The notes under the pieces: model-generated
Databases searched by the model: none
The model's input: the letters and a program-made list of their open reading frames with translations, nothing else
Told to the model about the DNA's origin: nothing
From: Pseudomonas sp. RIT-PI-r
GTDB lineage: Bacteria > Pseudomonadota > Gammaproteobacteria > Pseudomonadales > Pseudomonadaceae
NCBI RefSeq assembly: GCF_001297015.1
Contig: NZ_LIGE01000029.1
Coordinates: 86,214 to 150,213, forward strand
DNA length: 64,000 nt
Direction: 5' to 3'
Shown: positions 16,774 to 26,018 of the stretch, piece by piece
Layout of the letters: each line of letters starts with the position of its first letter
How positions within the stretch are numbered: the stretch's first letter is position 1
Translations under genes and position numbers: made by a program

Positions 16774-17510
16774 CCGCTAGCGGTATGAATTACTACAAGA
16801 AGTCGGCACGCGACGCTCAGTACGAGCTGATCGAGCGTTACGCGCCACTGGTCAAACGCATTGCCTATCACTTGCTGGCGCGGTTGCCGGCGAGTGTGCA
16901 GGTCGAAGACCTGATCCAGGCCGGGATGATCGGCCTGCTCGAAGTCTCGACCAAGTATGACGCCAGCAAAGGCGCCAGTTTCGAAACGTACGCGGGCATT
17001 CGAATCCGCGGCGCGATGCTCGACGAAGTGCGCAAAGGGGACTGGGCGCCACGCTCGGTTCACCGCAATACCCGTATGGTCAGTGACGCAATTCGCTCAA
17101 TTGAAGCTAAAACCGGCCGTGACGCTAAAGATCACGAGGTTGCAGCCGAACTCCAATTGAGTCTCGACGATTACTACGGGATTTTGAATGACACCTTGGG
17201 CAGCCGCCTGTTCAGTTTCGACGACCTGTTGCAGGACGGCGAACACGAAGGGCTGCACGAGGATGGCGCCAGTGCTCATCTTGAGCCGTCGCGCGATCTG
17301 GAGGATGAACGCTTCCAGGCAGCGCTGGCGGACGCGATTGCCAATTTGCCGGAGCGTGAGCGACTGGTGTTGGCGCTGTACTACGACGAAGAGCTGAACC
17401 TCAAGGAAATCGGTGAAGTCCTTGGCGTCAGTGAATCGCGGGTCAGCCAGTTACACAGCCAGTGCGCGGCCCGTTTGCGGGGGCGTTTGGGGGAGTGGCG
17501 AGCGCGCTGA
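16770..17510 (+). CDS. fliA: Flagellar sigma factor FliA (sigma-28)
   Basis: Sigma factor of 246 residues that transcribes late flagellar and chemotaxis genes and is held inactive by FlgM. Region 2 is seen as LIERYAPLVKRIAYHLLARL and DLIQAGMIGLLE. Region 4 ends with LNLKEIGEVLGVSESRVSQLH, the -35-binding helix-turn-helix. ATG overlaps the fleN stop by four bases, implying coupled translation. Confidence 0.97.
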   Translation: MTASGMNYYKKSARDAQYELIERYAPLVKRIAYHLLARLPASVQVEDLIQAGMIGLLEVSTKYDASKGASFETYAGIRIRGAMLDEVRKGDWAPRSVHRNTRMVSDAIRSIEAKTGRDAKDHEVAAELQLSLDDYYGILNDTLGSRLFSFDDLLQDGEHEGLHEDGASAHLEPSRDLEDERFQAALADAIANLPERERLVLALYYDEELNLKEIGEVLGVSESRVSQLHSQCAARLRGRLGEWRAR

Positions 17511-17676
17511 AGGCAGTGTGGGGACACTGCGAACGAGGCTGGTGCGGTGATGAACGGCACCGGTCTTGCTCTGTTGTGCTCCAGACAGTCTTTGAGTGCT
17601 GCGCCGATTGATTGAAGTGGCGCGTCCAGGTGCTGGGCGCGTTTAAGACTGCTTGGAGGTCGAATTGAACAAAGAC

Positions 17677-18048
17677 ATGAAAATCCTCATCGTTGATGAC
17701 TTCTCAACGATGCGGCGGATCATCAAGAACCTGCTGCGTGATCTTGGGTTCACCAACACCGTCGAGGCCGACGATGGCACTACCGCCATCCCGGTGCTCA
17801 ACAGCGGAAGCATCGACTTTCTGGTAACGGACTGGAACATGCCGGGCATGACCGGTATCGACCTTCTGCGTCACGTGCGTGCCGATGAAAAGCTCAAGCA
17901 CCTGCCGGTACTGATGGTGACGGCTGAAGCCAAGCGCGAGCAGATCATCGAAGCCGCTCAGGCCGGTGTGAACGGCTACGTAGTCAAACCTTTCACGGCT
18001 CAGGCGTTGAAAGACAAAATCGAGAAGATTTTCGAACGCATCGGCTGA
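17677..18048 (+). CDS. cheY: Chemotaxis response regulator CheY
   Basis: Single receiver domain of about 124 residues that carries the signal from CheA to FliM. The acidic pair Asp7/Asp8 and phospho-acceptor Asp52 (VTDWNMPGMTG) are present, and Lys in VVKPF completes the active site. ATG 17677 gives the family-typical MKILIVDDF start; a TTG at 17665 has better spacing from the GGAGGT site and would add four residues. The preceding 150 bp has a weak sigma-28-like -10 (GCCGATTG at 17603) without a convincing -35. Confidence 0.97.
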   Translation: MKILIVDDFSTMRRIIKNLLRDLGFTNTVEADDGTTAIPVLNSGSIDFLVTDWNMPGMTGIDLLRHVRADEKLKHLPVLMVTAEAKREQIIEAAQAGVNGYVVKPFTAQALKDKIEKIFERIG

Positions 18049-18066
18049 TGAACGCGCGGGGGAGCT

Positions 18067-18855
18067 ATGGAGCATAACGAATCTTCACAGGGCGATTTCG
18101 AGTCGACCCTGAAAAAACACGCGGTCGAACTGGTCGAGAGCCTTGAAAAAGGCAGGTTCGGCGACGCTGTGCAACTGATCCATGAGCTCAATCAGACCCG
18201 TGACCGTGGCCTGTACCAGGAAGTGGGCAAGCTCACACGTGAACTGCACAGTGCGATCGTCAACTTCCAGATCGATCCGAACATGCCGCAGGCCGAGGAA
18301 GTGTCGCAAATCACCGACGCCACCGAACGCCTGGGCTATGTGGTCAAGCTGACAGAAGCCGCGGCCAACCGCACCATGGATCTGGTGGAAAGCGCCACGC
18401 CGGTGGTCAACAGTCTGGCTGATGAAGCCCAGACCTTGAGTGCCGATTGGGGTCGCTTCATGCGTCGTGAAGTCGGAGCTGAAGAGTTCCGCGAACTGGC
18501 GCGCCGGGTCGACGGTTTTCTGTCACGCAGCAGCACGGACAACCGTGCGGTGTCGAGCAATCTCAACGACATCCTGCTGGCCCAGGATTACCAGGACCTG
18601 ACCGGTCAGGTGATCAAGCGTGTGACCCAATTGGTCACCGAAGTCGAAAGCAATTTGCTCAAACTTGTCCTCATGGCCAGTCAGGTTGACCGCTTTGCGG
18701 GCATTGAACATGACCGTGCCGCGATGCTTGCAGAAAAAGATCCACAAAAACATCTCTCGCAGGGTGAAGGTCCGCAGATTCATGCCGATAAACGAGAAGA
18801 CGTTGTGTCCGGTCAGGACGATGTGGACGATTTGTTATCCAGCCTTGGATTCTAG
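18067..18855 (+). CDS. cheZ: CheY-P phosphatase CheZ
   Basis: Dimeric helical phosphatase of 262 residues that removes phosphate from CheY. The catalytic glutamine lies in QDYQDLTGQVIKR. The C-terminal peptide VDDLLSSLGF is the usual CheY-P tether, joined by a flexible charged linker. Position between cheY and cheA is standard for this Pseudomonas chemotaxis cluster. Confidence 0.96.
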   Translation: MEHNESSQGDFESTLKKHAVELVESLEKGRFGDAVQLIHELNQTRDRGLYQEVGKLTRELHSAIVNFQIDPNMPQAEEVSQITDATERLGYVVKLTEAAANRTMDLVESATPVVNSLADEAQTLSADWGRFMRREVGAEEFRELARRVDGFLSRSSTDNRAVSSNLNDILLAQDYQDLTGQVIKRVTQLVTEVESNLLKLVLMASQVDRFAGIEHDRAAMLAEKDPQKHLSQGEGPQIHADKREDVVSGQDDVDDLLSSLGF

Positions 18856-18908
18856 AGTTTTGGAATTTGGGTTTTTTGGGTTTTTAGACCTGTAGGAGCA
18901 CCCCATTA

Positions 18909-21179
18909 ATGAGCTTCGGCGCCGATGAAGAGATCCTTCAGGATTTCCTGGTTGAGGCCGGCGAGATTCTTGAGCAACTGTCCGAACAACTGGTCGAGCT
19001 GGAAAGCCGTCCGGATGACGCAGATCTGCTCAACGCAATTTTTCGCGGTTTCCACACTGTAAAAGGGGGCGCCGGCTTCCTTCAGCTCAATGAGCTGGTG
19101 GAGTGCTGTCACATCGCCGAAAACGTGTTCGACATCCTGCGTAAGGGTGAGCGTCGCGTTGATGCAGAACTGATGGACGTTGTCCTCGAAGCACTGGACG
19201 CGGTGAACAGCATGTTCAGCGAAGTCCGCGAGCGTGCGCCGATCACTGCTGCCACCCCGGAACTGCTGGCCGCCCTGGCGCGCCTGGCCGAACCGCAATC
19301 GGCAGACGCTGCTCCGGCTTCGCCGGTGGCCGAGATGATCGAAGAACTGGTCGTCGAAGGCGACGCGTCGGGCGACATCACCGATAACGAATTCGAACAG
19401 CTGCTGGATTCGCTGAACGCCGTCAAGGCCGAAGCCGAAGCCCCGGCCGCTGCTGCACCTGCGCAAACGGCCAATGAAGCCGCGAGCGATGAAATCACCG
19501 ATGCCGAGTTCGAGTCGTTGCTCGATCAGTTGCACGGCAAGGGCCAGTTCGCCGTGGACGCGGTTGCGCCAGTTGCAGCAGTCCCTGCGGCACCGGCCAA
19601 GGGCGACAGCTCCGACATCACCGACGACGAATTCGAAGCCTTGCTCGATCAGTTGCACGGCAAGGGCAACTTTGCCGTGGATGCGCTGGAGTCGGCGATT
19701 GCCTCGGCACCTGCGCCAGCCGCACCGGCTGCGGCGGCGGCCGGCAGCGATCTGATCAGCGATCACGAGTTCGAATCGCTGCTCGACGAATTGCACGGCA
19801 AAGGCAAGTTCACCGAAGTCGGCACCGCCGCTGCTGGCAGTGCTTCGACCGTCGCCACGCCTGCTGCCAAGGCGCCGGCCGCAGCGCCAGCGCCCAAGCC
19901 TGTTGCCAAGCCTGAACCGAAAGCCGAAGCGCCAAAACCGGCTGCCGCTGCTGCACCGGCTCCGGCCCGTGCGCCGGCGACACCGCCAGCGGAAAAACCG
20001 GCGAGCGAAGCCGAAACCACCGTGCGCGTCGACACCGCACGTCTCGACGAAATCATGAACATGGTCGGCGAACTGGTACTGGTGCGTAACCGTCTGGTGC
20101 GCCTGGGCCTGAACAGCGGCGATGAAGCCATGCAAAAGGCCGTGTCGAACCTCGACGTGGTCACGGCTGACTTGCAGACCGCCGTCATGAAGACGCGGAT
20201 GCAGCCGATCAAGAAGGTCTTCGGGCGCTTCCCGCGTCTGGTTCGAGATCTGGCGCGTCAGCTGAAGAAAGAGATCAACCTGGAACTGGTGGGTGAAGAA
20301 ACCGACCTCGACAAAAACCTTGTCGAGGCCCTGGCCGACCCGCTGGTCCACTTGGTGCGCAACGCCGTCGACCACGGCATCGAGTCGCCGGAAGAACGCG
20401 AAGCGTCGGGCAAGGCCCGTGGCGGTCGCGTGGTGCTGGCGGCCGAGCAGGAAGGCGACCACATCCTGCTGTCGATTTCCGATGACGGCAAAGGCATGGA
20501 CCCGAACGTCCTGCGCGCCATCGCGGTAAAACGCGGTGTGATGGACAAAGACGCGGCCGATCGCTTGAGCGATACCGAGTGCTACAACCTGATTTTCGCC
20601 CCGGGTTTCTCGACCAAGACCGAGATCTCCGATGTGTCCGGCCGTGGTGTCGGCATGGACGTGGTGAAGACCAAGATTTCCCAGCTCAACGGTTCGATCA
20701 ACATCTACTCGACCAAGGGCCAGGGCTCGAAGATCGTCATCAAGGTGCCGCTGACCCTCGCGATCATGCCAACCCTGATGGTCATGCTCGGCAATCAGGC
20801 GTTTGCGTTCCCGTTGGTCAACGTCAACGAAATCTTCCACCTCGACCTGTCGACCACCAACGTCGTCGACGGTCAGGAAGTGGTGATCGTGCGGGACAAG
20901 GCGCTGCCATTGTTCTACCTCAAGCGCTGGCTGGTCAGCTCCGCCGCTCACGAAGAGCAGCGTGAAGGCCACGTGGTGATCCTTTCGGTGGGCACGCAGC
21001 GGATCGGCTTCGTCGTCGATCAACTGGTCGGCCAGGAAGAAGTGGTCATCAAGCCATTGGGCAAAATGCTGCAGGGCACTCCGGGCATGTCCGGCGCCAC
21101 CATTACCGGTGACGGCCGCATCGCGCTGATTCTCGATGTTCCAAGCATGCTCAAGCGTTACGCCGCACGGCGTATTTGA
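18909..21179 (+). CDS. cheA: Chemotaxis histidine kinase CheA
   Basis: Kinase of 756 residues. The P1 Hpt domain has phospho-acceptor His49 in FRGFHTVKGGAGF. Dimerisation (P3), ATPase (P4, with NAVDHGIE and DDGKGMD) and CheW-like P5 domains fill the C-terminal half. The segment where a P2 domain is expected is instead Ala/Pro-rich linker containing four copies of an acidic motif I[TS]D-x-EFE-x-LLD-x-L near residues 156, 195, 236 and 281. Three copies continue into HGKG. These repeats may dock CheY, CheB or a localisation partner; that is inference. Confidence 0.97.
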   Translation: MSFGADEEILQDFLVEAGEILEQLSEQLVELESRPDDADLLNAIFRGFHTVKGGAGFLQLNELVECCHIAENVFDILRKGERRVDAELMDVVLEALDAVNSMFSEVRERAPITAATPELLAALARLAEPQSADAAPASPVAEMIEELVVEGDASGDITDNEFEQLLDSLNAVKAEAEAPAAAAPAQTANEAASDEITDAEFESLLDQLHGKGQFAVDAVAPVAAVPAAPAKGDSSDITDDEFEALLDQLHGKGNFAVDALESAIASAPAPAAPAAAAAGSDLISDHEFESLLDELHGKGKFTEVGTAAAGSASTVATPAAKAPAAAPAPKPVAKPEPKAEAPKPAAAAAPAPARAPATPPAEKPASEAETTVRVDTARLDEIMNMVGELVLVRNRLVRLGLNSGDEAMQKAVSNLDVVTADLQTAVMKTRMQPIKKVFGRFPRLVRDLARQLKKEINLELVGEETDLDKNLVEALADPLVHLVRNAVDHGIESPEEREASGKARGGRVVLAAEQEGDHILLSISDDGKGMDPNVLRAIAVKRGVMDKDAADRLSDTECYNLIFAPGFSTKTEISDVSGRGVGMDVVKTKISQLNGSINIYSTKGQGSKIVIKVPLTLAIMPTLMVMLGNQAFAFPLVNVNEIFHLDLSTTNVVDGQEVVIVRDKALPLFYLKRWLVSSAAHEEQREGHVVILSVGTQRIGFVVDQLVGQEEVVIKPLGKMLQGTPGMSGATITGDGRIALILDVPSMLKRYAARRI

Positions 21180-21228
21180 ATCCGGGGCGGCGGGGCGATC
21201 ACGTCCCGCTGCACCTAATGGAGTGTTT

Positions 21229-22377
21229 ATGGCAGTCAAAGTCCTGGTGGTGGACGATTCGGGTTTTTTCCGCCGCCGCGTCTCGGAAATTCTTTCTGCG
21301 GATCCGAGCATTCAGGTGGGCGGCACCGCAACCAACGGTAAAGAGGCGATCGATCAGGCGCTGGCACTCAAGCCGGACGTGATCACCATGGACTACGAGA
21401 TGCCGATGATGGACGGCATCACGGCGGTGCGGCACATCATGCAGCGCTGCCCGACCCCGGTGTTGATGTTCTCCTCGCTGACGCACGAAGGCGCCCGGGT
21501 CACCCTCGATGCGCTGGACGCCGGCGCGGTGGATTTCCTGCCAAAGAATTTCGAAGACATCTCGCGCAATCCCGAGAAGGTCAAGCAACTGCTGTGCGAG
21601 AAGGTCCATAGCATCTCGCGCAGTAATCGTCGTTTCAGTGCTTACAGCGCGCCGGCTCCAGTGGCTGCGCCAGCACCGACGCCTGCTCCGGCGCCGTCGA
21701 GTTTCGGCAGCCACGGCAGCAGTCACAGCACCAGCGCGCCGGCACGTCCGGCTCCAGCGCCGGCACCGACTCGCGCCCCGGCCGCCAGCGCTTCGTCGCC
21801 CGCGCCGAAACGCAAAGCCTACAAACTGGTTGCCATTGGTACGTCGACGGGCGGCCCGGTTGCGCTGCAACGCGTGTTGACGCAGTTGCCAGCGAACTTC
21901 CCCGCGCCGATCGTGCTGATCCAGCACATGCCGGCGGCGTTCACCAAGGCTTTTGCCGAACGTCTCGACAAGCTCTGCCGCATCAGCGTCAAGGAAGCCG
22001 AGGATGGCGACATCCTGCGTCCGGGCCTGGCGCTGTTGGCACCGGGTGGCAAGCAAATGATGATCGACGGCCGTGGCGCGGTGAAGATTCTGCCGGGTGA
22101 CGAGCGTTTGAATTACAAGCCGTGCGTGGACATCACCTTCGGTTCCGCAGCCAAGTCCTACGGCGACAAAGTTCTGGCGGTGGTGTTGACCGGCATGGGC
22201 GCCGATGGCCGTGAAGGCGCGCGCCTGCTCAAGCAGGGTGGCAGCTCGATCTGGGCGCAGGATGAGGCCAGTTGCGTGATCTACGGCATGCCGATGGCTA
22301 TCGTCAAAGCTGACCTCGCCGACGCGGTGTACAGCCTCGACGACATCGGCAAGCACATTGTCGAGGCGTGTATCTGA
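21229..22377 (+). CDS. cheB: Receptor methylesterase CheB
   Basis: Glutamate methylesterase/deamidase for chemoreceptors, 382 residues. An N-terminal receiver (MAVKVLVVDDSGFF, phospho-site in ITMDYEMPMMDG) is joined by an Ala/Pro linker to the catalytic domain. Catalytic Ser is in GTSTGGPVAL, with His in LIQHMPAAF and Asp in GMGADGREGA. The frame runs back into cheA, but ATG 21229 has GGAG five bases before it and gives the normal N-terminus. The stop overlaps the motC ATG. Confidence 0.96.
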   Translation: MAVKVLVVDDSGFFRRRVSEILSADPSIQVGGTATNGKEAIDQALALKPDVITMDYEMPMMDGITAVRHIMQRCPTPVLMFSSLTHEGARVTLDALDAGAVDFLPKNFEDISRNPEKVKQLLCEKVHSISRSNRRFSAYSAPAPVAAPAPTPAPAPSSFGSHGSSHSTSAPARPAPAPAPTRAPAASASSPAPKRKAYKLVAIGTSTGGPVALQRVLTQLPANFPAPIVLIQHMPAAFTKAFAERLDKLCRISVKEAEDGDILRPGLALLAPGGKQMMIDGRGAVKILPGDERLNYKPCVDITFGSAAKSYGDKVLAVVLTGMGADGREGARLLKQGGSSIWAQDEASCVIYGMPMAIVKADLADAVYSLDDIGKHIVEACI

Positions 22378-23117
22378 TGGATGTTTTAAGCCTTATCGGG
22401 ATCATCATGGCGTTCGTCGCCATCATCGGTGGTAACTACCTTGAGGGTGGTCACCTCGGTGCGCTGGCCAACGGCCCGGCGGCATTGATCGTACTGGGCG
22501 GCACCATCGGTGCCGCACTGCTGCAATCGCCGATGAGCGCGTTCAAACGCGCCATGCAGATTCTGGCGTGGATCTTCTTCCCGCCGCGTGTGGACTTGGC
22601 CGGCGGCATTGATCGCGTGGTCAACTGGAGCCTCACTGCGCGCAAGGAAGGCCTACTCGGTCTGGAAGGCGTGGCGGATGCCGAACCTGACAACTACTCG
22701 CGCAAAGGCCTGCAACTGCTGGTCGACGGCGCTGAGCCGGAAGCGATCCGCAGCATCCTTGAAGTGGATTTCTACACCCAGGAAGCGCGCGACATTGAAG
22801 CGGCGAAAGTCTTCGAAAGCATGGGCGGTTACGCGCCGACCATCGGCATCATCGGTGCGGTGATGGGCCTGATCCACGTGATGGGCAATCTTGCTGATCC
22901 GACCCAGTTGGGCAGCGGCATTGCTGTGGCTTTTGTCGCGACCATCTATGGCGTGGCCAGTGCCAACCTGATCCTGCTGCCGGTGGCAGCCAAATTGAAG
23001 TCAATCGCGTTGCGGCAGTCGCGTTATCGCGAAATGTTGTTGGAAGGCATTTTGTCGATCGCCGAAGGTGAAAACCCTCGCTCCATTGAGTTGAAGCTGC
23101 AAGGCTTCATGGATTAA
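22377..23117 (+). CDS. motC: Flagellar stator protein MotC (MotA family)
   Basis: Proton-channel stator subunit of 246 residues from the second Pseudomonas stator set, which in P. aeruginosa is needed for swarming. Four membrane segments and the cytoplasmic loop are seen, with the MotA/TolQ/ExbB core GYAPTIGIIGAVMGLIHVM. ATG overlaps the cheB stop (TGATG). Encoded immediately before its partner motD. Confidence 0.95.
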   Translation: MDVLSLIGIIMAFVAIIGGNYLEGGHLGALANGPAALIVLGGTIGAALLQSPMSAFKRAMQILAWIFFPPRVDLAGGIDRVVNWSLTARKEGLLGLEGVADAEPDNYSRKGLQLLVDGAEPEAIRSILEVDFYTQEARDIEAAKVFESMGGYAPTIGIIGAVMGLIHVMGNLADPTQLGSGIAVAFVATIYGVASANLILLPVAAKLKSIALRQSRYREMLLEGILSIAEGENPRSIELKLQGFMD

Positions 23118-23129
23118 GGGAATAACCTC

Positions 23130-24020
23130 ATGGCTCGTCGCAGGCATCAGGAAGAACACGTCAATCACGAGCGCTGGCTGGTGTCCTACGCGGATTTCAT
23201 CACGTTGCTGTTCGCGTTCTTCGTAGTCATGTACTCGATTTCGTCGATCAACGAAGGCAAGTACAAAGAGATTTCCGAAGCGCTGGTCGGCGTCTTCAAA
23301 GACTCCGATCGCGCGCTCAAACCGATCCAGATCGGCGACGAACGACCGAAAACCGTGACCCCGGCCAAGCCACTGGTCAAGGACGCCGAGCAGATCGACG
23401 CCGGTATCGCCGGCGCCAGCGATCCGCTGAAAAGCATCGCCGATGACATCAGCGCCGCGTTCGGTGACCTGATCAGCTCCAACCAGATGACTGTGCGTGG
23501 CAACGAGCTGTGGGTCGAGATCGAACTCAACTCCAGCCTGTTGTTCGGCAGCGGCGATGCCATGCCGAGCGACATCGCCTTCAACATCATCGACAAGGTG
23601 GCGGCGATTCTGAAACCGTTCGACAACCCGATCCACGTTGAAGGCTTCACCGACGATCAGCCAATCCGCACCGCGCAGTACCCGACCAACTGGGAGCTGT
23701 CTTCGGCGCGCTCGGCGAGCATCGTGCGCATGCTGGCGATGCAGGGTGTGAACCCTGGCCGATTGGCATCGGTGGGTTACGGCGAGTTTCAACCGGTGGC
23801 CAACAACGCTACCGCTGAAGGCCGGGGGAAAAACCGCCGGGTGGTTCTGGTGGTCTCGCGAAACCTCGATGTGCGCCGCAGCCTCACGGGCACCGGAACC
23901 GCCAATGCGCAACCGGACGCTGCGTTGAAGCGTGCTGGCACACAAACTGCACCGACCCCGGTCAAGACGCCGGGACGCGAGAGTGCCGTCAATTCTCCGT
24001 CACCCGCATTAACACGCTGA
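23130..24020 (+). CDS. motD: Flagellar stator protein MotD (MotB family)
   Basis: Peptidoglycan-anchored stator partner of MotC, 296 residues. The single membrane helix (WLVSYADFITLLFAFFVVMY) carries the proton-binding Asp22. A linker precedes the OmpA-type domain (VEGFTDDQPI, LSSARSASIVRML), and the tail is Pro/Thr-rich and probably disordered. The gap to motC is 12 bp. Confidence 0.96.
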   Translation: MARRRHQEEHVNHERWLVSYADFITLLFAFFVVMYSISSINEGKYKEISEALVGVFKDSDRALKPIQIGDERPKTVTPAKPLVKDAEQIDAGIAGASDPLKSIADDISAAFGDLISSNQMTVRGNELWVEIELNSSLLFGSGDAMPSDIAFNIIDKVAAILKPFDNPIHVEGFTDDQPIRTAQYPTNWELSSARSASIVRMLAMQGVNPGRLASVGYGEFQPVANNATAEGRGKNRRVVLVVSRNLDVRRSLTGTGTANAQPDAALKRAGTQTAPTPVKTPGRESAVNSPSPALTR

Positions 24021-24063
24021 GCTATGTCTCGGTCGAGCATATCGGCCGGGAGGAACGAACTGA

Positions 24064-24852
24064 ATGAGAGTCTGGGCAGTCGCCAATCAAAAGGGTGGTG
24101 TCGGTAAAACCACATCTTCCATCGCTTTAGCCGGATTGCTGGCCGAGGCGGGCAAGCGCGTGGTTGTGGTCGATCTCGACCCCCACGGCTCGATGACCAG
24201 CTATTTCGGCTACGATCCCGACAGCCTGGAACACAGCAACTACGACCTGTTTCTGCACAAGGGCAGCGTGCCGCAAGGCCTGCCGGGGCAGTTGCTGTTG
24301 TCGACCAGCGACGAGCGAATTTCCCTGCTGCCATCGAGCACCGCACTGGCAACCCTTGAGCGTCAGTCGCCGGGGCAGAGTGGCTTGGGTCTGGTGATCG
24401 CCAAGAGTCTGGCGCAACTGTGGCAGGACTTCGATTACGCGGTGATCGACAGCCCGCCGTTGCTCGGCGTGCTGATGGTCAATGCGCTTGCGGCGAGCCA
24501 GCAGCTGGTGATCCCGGTGCAGACCGAACACCTGGCCGTCAAAGGTCTGGAGCGCATGGTCAACACCCTGGCGATGATCAACCGCTCGCGCAAACAGGCG
24601 CTGCCGTTCAGCATCGTGCCGACCCTGTTCGATCGCCGTACACAGGCATCGATGCATACCTTGCGCGTGCTGCGGGACAAATTCCCCGAGGAGATCTGGC
24701 AGGGTTACATCCCGGTCGATACTCGTCTGCGCGACGCCAGCCGGGCCGGTGTCACGCCTTCGCAATTCGACGGCAAGAGCCGTGGCGTGCTGGCGTATCG
24801 CGCGCTGCTCAAGCACCTGTTGGCGCAACAACTTGTTCCGCAGGTGGCTTGA
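24064..24852 (+). CDS. ParA-type ATPase for polar chemotaxis localisation (ParC-like)
   Basis: Deviant Walker A ATPase of 262 residues with KGGVGKTTSS (signature Lys10, catalytic Lys15), VVVDLDPHGSMTSYFG and DSPPLLGVL. Such orphan ParA proteins inside che clusters (ParC in Vibrio) position chemotaxis arrays at the pole and partition them at division. The neighbouring CheW-domain gene fits the partner ParP. Function is inferred from context and family. Confidence 0.9.
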   Translation: MRVWAVANQKGGVGKTTSSIALAGLLAEAGKRVVVVDLDPHGSMTSYFGYDPDSLEHSNYDLFLHKGSVPQGLPGQLLLSTSDERISLLPSSTALATLERQSPGQSGLGLVIAKSLAQLWQDFDYAVIDSPPLLGVLMVNALAASQQLVIPVQTEHLAVKGLERMVNTLAMINRSRKQALPFSIVPTLFDRRTQASMHTLRVLRDKFPEEIWQGYIPVDTRLRDASRAGVTPSQFDGKSRGVLAYRALLKHLLAQQLVPQVA

Positions 24853-24866
24853 ATGACGTTGAACCT

Positions 24867-24956
24867 TGTAGGAGCTGCCGCAGGCTGCGATCTTTTGATC
24901 TTGCTTTGTGGCGTTCCTGAAAAGATCAAAAGATCGCAGCCTGCGGCAGCTCCTAC
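24867..24956. repeat. REP repeat, class A inverted pair inside the che operon
   Basis: Two inverted copies of GGAGCTGCCGCAGGCTGCGA with a short spacer fill the gap between the ParA-like and ParP-like genes and end 12 bp before the downstream start codon. Confidence 0.88.
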
Positions 24957-24968
24957 CTGGGGTTGCGT

Positions 24969-25928
24969 ATGAATCGGCCGCTCAAGTTGACGTCGAAGCC
25001 GCAATTGGCGTTGCAGTCTTATCTGGATAATTTGCTGCAGGAAATTCCTGAGGAGCTGCCGCCGGTCATTGAGGCGCAGCCTGAAGTTGTCGAAAGCACT
25101 GAGGCGCTGGACGAGTTCCAGGCAGCGGTGCTGGAAGAGCAGGCGCGTGATGCGCAGAAAGCCGCCAAGCCTGTTGCGCCGGTTGTTGCGCCTGCCGCCG
25201 CACCGGTTGCCAAGGCACCGGTTACATTGATTGAAGAAGCCGAGCCGGTTCGCGCGTCCGTTTCGACTTTGGCGCCGCTGCTGCAAACCCAACTGCTGAA
25301 AACTGCGCCGGAACCGGCCGTGGTCGAGCCCGCTCCAGCTCCGGTTGCGCCCGCGCCGATCGAGCAGACGCTGGTCCCGCCGCTGGTCGAAGTGCATCTG
25401 CCGCCGAACAACACGCCGCCACCGGTGGAAACCGATGGTCGCCCGGCCTGGGCCTCTGAAGCCTTCGAATGCCTGCTGTTCGACGTCGCCGGCCTGACGC
25501 TGGCGGTGCCGCTGGTGTGCCTCGGCTCGATCTATTCGCTGGCCGGCCACGAGCTGACGCCGCTGTTCGGTCAGCCGGAATGGTTCCTCGGGATCCTGCC
25601 GAGCCAGGCCGGCAATCTGAAAGTCTTGGACACCGCGCGCTGGGTCATGCCGGATCGCTATCGCGATGACTTCCGTCAGGGCTTGCAGTACGTGATTTCG
25701 GTACAAGGTTACGAGTGGGGGCTGGCGGTGCATCAGGTCAGCCGCTCGTTGCGCCTGGACCCGAATGAAATCAAAGGGAGAAGTCACAGGGGTCAGCGGC
25801 CATGGCTCGCCGGCACCGTGATTGAGCACATGTGTGCATTGCTTGACGTTTCCGCACTGGCCGAGTTGATCGCCAGCGGTGGGGCAAAGCACCTCGGCGG
25901 CCACAAGCCGCTACATAAACCGACATAG
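24969..25928 (+). CDS. CheW-domain protein, ParP-like array localisation factor
   Basis: Protein of 319 residues. The first 50 residues include LQSYLDNLLQEIPEELPPV, followed by an Ala/Pro/Val linker and a C-terminal CheW/AIF-like domain from about residue 160 (FECLLFDVAGLTLAVPL onward). In Vibrio and Pseudomonas, ParP couples the ParC ATPase to CheA and receptors. ATG 24969 was chosen; the upstream GGGG lies in the REP edge and probably serves as ribosome-binding site. Operon member between the ParA gene and cheW. Confidence 0.88.
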   Translation: MNRPLKLTSKPQLALQSYLDNLLQEIPEELPPVIEAQPEVVESTEALDEFQAAVLEEQARDAQKAAKPVAPVVAPAAAPVAKAPVTLIEEAEPVRASVSTLAPLLQTQLLKTAPEPAVVEPAPAPVAPAPIEQTLVPPLVEVHLPPNNTPPPVETDGRPAWASEAFECLLFDVAGLTLAVPLVCLGSIYSLAGHELTPLFGQPEWFLGILPSQAGNLKVLDTARWVMPDRYRDDFRQGLQYVISVQGYEWGLAVHQVSRSLRLDPNEIKGRSHRGQRPWLAGTVIEHMCALLDVSALAELIASGGAKHLGGHKPLHKPT

Positions 25929-26018
25929 CAGCCGACATAACAATCAGGCGACGGCATTGTTGAATGCCGCCACACAGAACACACACCGCCCAGCGCGGTT
26001 TTTTCGAGGGGTCAGGGT

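Noticed and set aside
17583..17610. Sigma-28 promoter before cheY
   Set aside because: A GCCGATTG -10-like motif is present but no matching -35 at the right spacing, so I did not list it as a feature.
18906..21311. An 801-codon minus-strand frame opposite cheA
   Set aside because: Pure antisense shadow of cheA; its composition (Arg, Gly, Gln, Val) mirrors the cheA codon bias and no family is recognised.
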